The translations under genes were made by a program, and so were the position numbers. The notes under the pieces are model-generated. The model was not told the origin of the DNA, did not search any database, and was given only the letters and a program-made list of their open reading frames with translations. A DNA stretch of 64,000 nt. Source: Debaryomyces hansenii CBS767 (lineage: Eukaryota > Ascomycota > Pichiomycetes > Serinales > Debaryomycetaceae). This document shows positions 59,201 to 64,000 of this stretch, one piece after another (the first letter of the stretch is position 1; each line of letters opens with the position of its first letter). The stretch covers positions 1,240,001 to 1,304,000 of the forward strand of contig NC_006049.2 of the NCBI RefSeq assembly GCF_000006445.2. Reading direction: 5' to 3'.

Positions 59201-62200
59201 TTTATCTGACGCTGATGAGTTACAGATTAAAATGGCCCAAGGTGCTAAGCCTGGTGAAGGTGGTGAATTACCAGGTCATAAAGTGTCTGAGCAGATTGGT
59301 AAAACTAGACATTCTACCCCAGGTGTTGGTTTAATTTCTCCTCCACCACATCATGATATTTACTCCATTGAAGATTTGAAACAATTGTTGTACGATTTAA
59401 AATGCTCGAATCCTAGAGCAAGGACTTCTGTTAAATTAGTTTCCGAAGTTGGTGTAGGTATTGTTGCTGCAGGTGTGGCTAAAGCTGGCTCAGAAAATAT
59501 TTTGATTTCTGGTGGTGATGGTGGGACAGGAGCCGCCAAATTAACTTCAATTAAATATGCTGGTTTACCTTGGGAGTTAGGATTGGCAGAATCCCATCAA
59601 ACTTTAGTTTTGAATGACATAAGAGGTAGGGTCATTTTGCAGACTGACGGCCAACTTAGAACCGGGCGTGATATCGCAGTCGCTGCTTTATTGGGAGCAG
59701 AAGAATGGGGGTTTGCAACTACTCCTTTAATTGCGTTGGGGTGTATCATGATGCGTCGGTGTCTTGCATCGGATACTCTTGTTAGAACTTCTGAAGGTGA
59801 CAAACCCGTTGCGGAAGTTGCTATTGGAGATTACTTATTGGATGCAGAAGATAAGCCAGTGTTGTGTATGGGCGCTAACCCATCCCAAACTGGTAGAATG
59901 AAAGAAATTGCTTACCAAGATTTTGATTCCAAGAAGAGGGTATCATTCAAATGCACCCCAGATCACCACCTTGAGCTAACACTTACAGATTCTACGCCTT
60001 CTTTGTCTGGTAAGAGTGTTACGTGGTTTAGTCGCTGCACCGGTGCACATCTTAGCGAGGAAGTATCTGAGGTTTATTTAGATAATATGGTAAGCATCTT
60101 TTACAATGACCTAGTTGATTCAACAGATTCAGCAGTTGATAAAGATTCAATTCATGAAGCTGTTGATCTTGCTTTAGAAGATCATTATCACCGTGGTAAC
60201 AGTGATCAATACTCAATTCATCTTAATGAGTACATCAGCAGAATCGCTGACAAGGAGCTTCAGAATGAACCAGAATTTATCAGAGAATGTATCCATGATG
60301 CTGCCAATCGTTTTGTTATCACCAGCTCGGGTAACAGGAATATTAAATCAGAATCATTTGATGATAAACTCCTGCTTTCTAGGTCTAGATCATCAACAGC
60401 TGATTCAGATTCTGACTATGTTATTACGGATGCCTCGGTTCACTCCCATTCAAACAATTCGTCAGTGTATCTTGCATCTCCTGATAGCATGATTCCTGAC
60501 GGCGCGGCAAATCGATTTGAAAATATTGCTAGCAAGTTAAAAGAACCTGTTTGCAACTGTGGTGGTATCCGTAAAATTTTCCGTTCGTTTGGAACCACAG
60601 AAGATGCCGAATTGGCATATTCCCTTTTGCTTAGCGAACATTATTATAGGCTTGACCCAAGATTTGTTACAGATGGCTACACTTTCCAAGCTAGTGTTGA
60701 ACAGTATGAAAATATGTGCTCTCAGGAAGTTCAGAATATGCACTTGAAATTGTATCGTTCCCCACTAAAATTTGTTGAAAGAGAACATAATTCAGCTGAA
60801 CTCCCTGTTGATCCTTACTTCTTAGGTTTATGGTTAGGCGATGGTGACTCCTCTGGTACAACAATCATGACTACTGATCGTGAGATAGTTGTCTGGTTGA
60901 ATTCATATGTAGAACGTCTTAATCAAAATAAACCAGAAGGCTGTTTCCCCTTGAAGTTAACGGAACAACTTATTTACGGAGCTGGGCATACAAGTAAGAG
61001 CGGACACACGACGAAAGTCGATGTTCGTAATTACAAGATCAGCTCTGGTGACGCGTTTGTACGTTCGGGCACTTATTGGAATCCGATATTTGATGGTCTA
61101 AAAAAATTAGGTTTACTTAACAACAAATCAGCCGGTATTCCACAGGAATACATGAATAGTGATGAACAAAACCGTTTATCTGTTATTGCAGGTTTGATGG
61201 ATAGTGATGGTTGTTATGTAAAATCACACAATACCTACCGATTCACTCAATTAACAGAAGATCATAAGAAGATCGTTTATGATTTGAAAGAATTAGCGCT
61301 TTCTTGTGGAATCAATACTACGGGAGTTGAGCTGAGTGTAAAGCCGTTGGGTTTTAACAAACATAAGCATTCTACAGAATACGTTGTTTATTTAGGAAAT
61401 GGTTCTCAGAAATTTCAAGAATTGCTTTTGCTTCCTAGAAAGAAGATGGAGATAAGTAAAAAGCACGTATCACTTGATGCACGGCCATTCACTGTTTCTG
61501 ATGTTGAAGACGGCGAGTTCAGAGCTATCGAAGTAAGTGGGGGTGTATTCCAACTTGCAAATCGCCTAGTGGTTGCTAATTGTCACCTAAACACATGCCC
61601 TGTAGGAATTGCAACCCAAGACCCTGAATTGAGAAAAAAGTTTACTGGTACACCCGAGCATGTTATTAATTTTTTCTATTATTTGGCTAATGAATTGAGG
61701 GGTATTATGGCTAACCTAGGATTTAGAACGGTTAATGAGATGATCGGAAGAACGGAGAAATTGAAAGTCAGAGAAGATTTAAGAAATACCAAGAATGCTA
61801 ATATGGATTTGTCCCCAATCTTGACGCCTGCTCACACCATTCGACCAGGTGTCGCGACACACTGCGTCAAAAAACAAGATCATAGATTACATGTTAGAAT
61901 TGATAACAAGTTAATTGATGAATCTGAAATAACTTTAGCAAAGGGTTTACCCGTTACCATCGACTGTGATGTTGTTAATACTGATCGTTCTTTGGGTACG
62001 ACTTTATCGTATAGGGTTTCAAAGACCTTTGGCGAACAAGGCTTACCACATGATACAATCCATGTTAATGTAAATGGTTCTGCTGGCCAATCCTTTGGTG
62101 CATTTTTAGCACCCGGAATTACATTGGAATTAGAAGGTGATGCCAATGATTACGTAGGTAAAGGTTTGTCTGGTGGTAGAATTATTGTCTACCCACCAAA

Positions 62201-64000
62201 GGAATCCAAGTTCAATGCTGAAGACCAAATTATTGCTGGGAATACAGCATTTTTCGGTGCTACTTCAGGTGCTGCGTTTATACGAGGGATTGCCGCAGAA
62301 AGATTCGCAGTTAGAAATTCTGGTGCGAACATTGTTGTTGAAGGTACGGGCGATCATGGATGTGAATATATGTCTGGTGGTAGAGTTGTTGTTTTAGGGT
62401 CTACAGGTCGTAATTTTGCAGCCGGTATGTGTGGTGGTATCGCGTATGTTTTAGATATGGCACAGGATTTTGGTGATAAAGTTAATAGTCAAAATGTTGA
62501 ACTCTCACAAATTACAGAAGCATCTGAAATTGCATTTGTAAGAGGTTTGATTGAAGACCATCGTCATTATACTTCATCTGCAGTTGCTGAAAATATTTTG
62601 AACAATTTTAACAGAATTTTACCAAGATTTGTTAAGGTTTTGCCTTATGATTATAAGAAGGTGTTAGAAAATGAAAAGAAAAAGCAAGAGGAAGCTAAAA
62701 AGAATGAACTTAATACTTTCATCAAGTCAATTAAGGAAGACCCTGAAAGTGATGCAACTAACGGCGAAGCTGCTAAAATTAGGAAAGGACATATTCACCG
62801 TCCAAGTCTGGCTACGGTATCTGCTAAGGATTGTAGCCACGAACCAAACGTTTTGGATTTGGAAGATACTATTTTTGACACCGAAGTTGAAAAGAAGTCA
62901 GTTGCTAAATTGGATAAATTGAAGGGGTTTATGAAGTACAAACGCCGTAATGAGAAGTATAGAGATGCCAAGAAGAGAACTAATGATTGGAATGAAATGA
63001 CTTCGAGACTAACGAAGGATGAATTGAAATATGAAACTGCTAGATGTATGGATTGTGGTGTTCCATTCTGTACGTCGGATACAGGTTGTCCAATTTCAAA
63101 CGTTATCCCAAAATGGAATGAATTAGTTTTCCAGGATAGATGGTATGATGCATTGCAGAGATTATTAATGACCAACAACTTCCCAGAATTTACTGGCAGA
63201 ATTTGTCCAGCCCCATGTAACGGTGCTTGTGTCTTAGGTATTAACAGCGATCCTGTCAATATTAAATCGGTCGAATGTGCCATTATCGACCATGGTTTTG
63301 AACAAGGTTGGATTAAACCAGAACCACCTCAACATAGAACTGGTAAATCTATTGCAGTTATTGGTTCTGGCCCAGCCGGTTTAGCTACAGCTGATCAATT
63401 AAATAAGGCTGGACATTCCGTGAAGGTATATGAAAGAAGCGACAGACCAGGTGGTTTATTAATGTATGGTATTCCAAACATGAAATTAGATAAAAGAATT
63501 GTCAAGCGTAGAACTGATTTGATGACTGCGGAAGGAGTTGAATTTATCTGTTCAACAACCATTGGTGAAGATATTTCCATCGAAGAAATCAGATCTTCTA
63601 ATGATGCAGTCGTCTTTGCGGTTGGTTCAACCATTCCCAGAGATCTTAGAATCAAGGGTCGTGAATTGAATAATATCAATTTTGCAATGCAGCTTTTACA
63701 TAAAAATACTAAAGCATTGCTAGACAATGATTTAGAGGAAATCAAAAAGACATTAGAAGGTAAACATGTCATTGTCATTGGTGGTGGTGACACTGGTAAT
63801 GATTGTTTAGGTACATCAACGAGGCATGGAGCCAAATCAGTCACCAACTTTGAATTATTACCTAACCCGCCAACTTCAAGACCAAAAGATAACCCATGGC
63901 CTCAGTGGCCAAGAGTTTTTAGGGTTGATTATGGTCACACTGAAGTCACTGAGCATTATGGTAAAGACCCAAGAGAATATTCCATTTTATCTAAGGAATT
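56211..64000 (+). CDS. GLT1: Glutamate synthase (NADH-type, GOGAT) Glt1, interrupted by an intein, 3' end beyond the window
   Basis: Converts glutamine plus 2-oxoglutarate to two glutamates. ATG 56211 opens a frame that stays open to the right edge, including through the intein. A propeptide (1-45) precedes the catalytic Cys46 in KDACGVGF of the class-II glutaminase domain. HSRFSTNTFPSWDRAQP and GSDSAAFDN follow, then the central domain. The FMN domain starts around MSYGSISMEAHSTLA, with EGGEDSARSL and SGGDGGTGAAKL. The 3Fe-4S cysteine loop reads MMRR, then (after the intein) CHLNTCPVGIATQDP. The glxB-like domain (GSAGQSFGAFLAPG, GDANDYVGKGLSGG) and beta-like flavin domain (ARCMDCGVPFC, ICPAPCNGAC, VIGSGPAGLATADQ) continue to the edge. 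The intein must splice out for the iron-sulfur loop to form. Confidence 0.97.
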   Translation, partial: MASYLPQEEFETNVYKYDETPENKSWASTLPTAKGLYNPEYEKDACGVGFTCHIKGEASHKIVSDCRNLLCNMTHRGGELNPKDGDGAGLLSSLPHKFFLREFKYYCNIDLPKLGQYGTGNIFFKKDDIVFEKSRKTFESIANTLGLKVLGWRKVPHDSSILGPASLSREPLILQPAIVLSELFDGQHKEISEEEFEKNYQMDFEKKLFILRKQSTHTIGLHNWFYICSLSSKTIVYKGQLAPNQVYAYYHDLANAEYEAHFALVHSRFSTNTFPSWDRAQPLRWAAHNGEINTLRGNKNWMRAKEGVMESELFGDELDKLYPIIEEGGSDSAAFDNVLELLVINGVLSLPEAVMMLIPEAWQNDIHIDSKKKAFYEWAACLMEPWDGPALFTFADGRYCGANLDRNGLRPCRYYVTDDDRMICASEVGVIEIEPEKILQKGRLQPGRMLLVDTKEGRIVDDRELKNKVASRFDFKSWVLANMISMDDLFSKLESRNVNLIENPESQDITVQTDPRLVAFGYSHEQISMVLAPMAEAKEALGSMGNDNALACISEQPKLLYDYFRQLFAQVTNPPIDPIREEIVMSLECYVGPQGNLLEMKPDQCNRLLLKSPVLSSLELNAIKNIEKVYPKWSVTNIDITFDKAEGIQGYINKIDNICQASSKAIADDHQIIILSDKLTSFNRIPISALIATGAVHHHLVRQKQRSKVAIIIETAEAREVHHACCLVGYGADGINPYLALETLVRMNIENLLKASLTDDQIIKNYKIAVDSGILKVMSKMGISTLASYKGAQIFEALGVDNSVIDRCFAGTASRIKGITFEYIAQDAFSLHDVGYPSRETIKPVALPETGEYHWRDGGDSHINEPAAIASMQDAVKNKNEIAYEAYSKKEYEAIKKCTLRGLLDFDYENSQSIPIDQVEPWTEIVRRFFTGAMSYGSISMEAHSTLAVAMNRLGGKSNTGEGGEDSARSLVHSNGDTMRSSIKQIASGRFGVTSYYLSDADELQIKMAQGAKPGEGGELPGHKVSEQIGKTRHSTPGVGLISPPPHHDIYSIEDLKQLLYDLKCSNPRARTSVKLVSEVGVGIVAAGVAKAGSENILISGGDGGTGAAKLTSIKYAGLPWELGLAESHQTLVLNDIRGRVILQTDGQLRTGRDIAVAALLGAEEWGFATTPLIALGCIMMRRCLASDTLVRTSEGDKPVAEVAIGDYLLDAEDKPVLCMGANPSQTGRMKEIAYQDFDSKKRVSFKCTPDHHLELTLTDSTPSLSGKSVTWFSRCTGAHLSEEVSEVYLDNMVSIFYNDLVDSTDSAVDKDSIHEAVDLALEDHYHRGNSDQYSIHLNEYISRIADKELQNEPEFIRECIHDAANRFVITSSGNRNIKSESFDDKLLLSRSRSSTADSDSDYVITDASVHSHSNNSSVYLASPDSMIPDGAANRFENIASKLKEPVCNCGGIRKIFRSFGTTEDAELAYSLLLSEHYYRLDPRFVTDGYTFQASVEQYENMCSQEVQNMHLKLYRSPLKFVEREHNSAELPVDPYFLGLWLGDGDSSGTTIMTTDREIVVWLNSYVERLNQNKPEGCFPLKLTEQLIYGAGHTSKSGHTTKVDVRNYKISSGDAFVRSGTYWNPIFDGLKKLGLLNNKSAGIPQEYMNSDEQNRLSVIAGLMDSDGCYVKSHNTYRFTQLTEDHKKIVYDLKELALSCGINTTGVELSVKPLGFNKHKHSTEYVVYLGNGSQKFQELLLLPRKKMEISKKHVSLDARPFTVSDVEDGEFRAIEVSGGVFQLANRLVVANCHLNTCPVGIATQDPELRKKFTGTPEHVINFFYYLANELRGIMANLGFRTVNEMIGRTEKLKVREDLRNTKNANMDLSPILTPAHTIRPGVATHCVKKQDHRLHVRIDNKLIDESEITLAKGLPVTIDCDVVNTDRSLGTTLSYRVSKTFGEQGLPHDTIHVNVNGSAGQSFGAFLAPGITLELEGDANDYVGKGLSGGRIIVYPPKESKFNAEDQIIAGNTAFFGATSGAAFIRGIAAERFAVRNSGANIVVEGTGDHGCEYMSGGRVVVLGSTGRNFAAGMCGGIAYVLDMAQDFGDKVNSQNVELSQITEASEIAFVRGLIEDHRHYTSSAVAENILNNFNRILPRFVKVLPYDYKKVLENEKKKQEEAKKNELNTFIKSIKEDPESDATNGEAAKIRKGHIHRPSLATVSAKDCSHEPNVLDLEDTIFDTEVEKKSVAKLDKLKGFMKYKRRNEKYRDAKKRTNDWNEMTSRLTKDELKYETARCMDCGVPFCTSDTGCPISNVIPKWNELVFQDRWYDALQRLLMTNNFPEFTGRICPAPCNGACVLGINSDPVNIKSVECAIIDHGFEQGWIKPEPPQHRTGKSIAVIGSGPAGLATADQLNKAGHSVKVYERSDRPGGLLMYGIPNMKLDKRIVKRRTDLMTAEGVEFICSTTIGEDISIEEIRSSNDAVVFAVGSTIPRDLRIKGRELNNINFAMQLLHKNTKALLDNDLEEIKKTLEGKHVIVIGGGDTGNDCLGTSTRHGAKSVTNFELLPNPPTSRPKDNPWPQWPRVFRVDYGHTEVTEHYGKDPREYSILSKE
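59760..61580 (+). mobile_element. GLT1 intein with LAGLIDADG homing endonuclease (607 residues)
   Basis: In-frame protein-splicing element inserted after Glt1 residue 1183 (...CIMMRR) and just before Cys+1 (CHLNTC). Block A: CLASDTLVRTSEGDKPVAEV, with Cys1 as nucleophile. Block B: KCTPDHHLEL, with its His. Two LAGLIDADG helices, FLGLWLGDGD (about residue 352) and IAGLMDSDG (about 476), each end in Asp-Gly, so the endonuclease looks intact. C-terminal block: FQLANRLVVAN, then extein Cys. The terminal Asn is present, but the usual penultimate His is Ala. A Ser-rich, disordered stretch (about 205-250) and a CNCGG loop lie between block B and the endonuclease. Codon use differs from the host gene (about twenty CTT and many CGT, which are rare in the extein; two CTG codons). 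The insertion point blocks the 3Fe-4S loop, so the enzyme depends on splicing. Confidence 0.95.

Overview
The window is AT-rich, intron-poor nuclear DNA of an ascomycete yeast. I place it in the CUG-Ser (CTG) clade, most likely Debaryomyces hansenii or a close relative. Seen: compact genes on both strands, four spliceosomal introns with GTATGT donors and TACTAAC-type branch sites very near the acceptor, scarce CTG codons that fall where Ser or another polar residue would fit better than Leu, and a GLT1 gene carrying an intein, which I recall being reported from D. hansenii. The species name is inference. All residues quoted here come from standard-code translation, so any Leu from a CTG codon is probably Ser. 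Several long frames only appear to start at TTG or GTG; I moved those starts to the first good ATG.

Layout: (1) 1-10170: UBA2 (3' end cut by the window edge), DPM1, NRP1, a CSC1/OSCA-type channel and a zinc-cluster regulator with its DNA-binding domain at the C-terminus. (2) 10171-20435: a looser region with long spacers. It holds two neighbouring genes ending in Bem1-like PB1 domains, the S6-kinase-like gene YPK3, an unrecognised multi-span membrane protein and a decayed gene. (3) 20436-30366: YUH1, THP3, a protein with LSPTLP-type motifs, a DSF2-like Sel1-repeat protein, LAP2 and spliced YIP3. (4) 30725-33277: ribosomal protein cluster RPL39 / RPS22 / RPS14, two of them spliced. (5) 33665-54873: a large mitochondrial-type protein that I read as six degenerate RNase III-like repeats, an MCH-type transporter, SOP4/EMC7, SLY41, BPH1, UBP12 and RRP43. 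(6) 56211-64000: GLT1, interrupted by a 607-residue intein and cut by the right edge.

Most genes are unlinked housekeeping functions (SUMO and ubiquitin turnover, dolichol-phosphate mannose, translation, ER membrane insertion, ammonia assimilation). Gene order is informative. LAP2-YIP3, MCH/SLY41, RPL39-RPS22-RPS14 and the SOP4/SLY41/BPH1/UBP12/RRP43 stretch match neighbourhoods that I recall from Saccharomyces cerevisiae chromosomes III, X, XIV and XV. The last stretch looks like the unduplicated ancestor of two post-duplication blocks. I see no tRNA, rRNA, transposon, LTR or CRISPR array.
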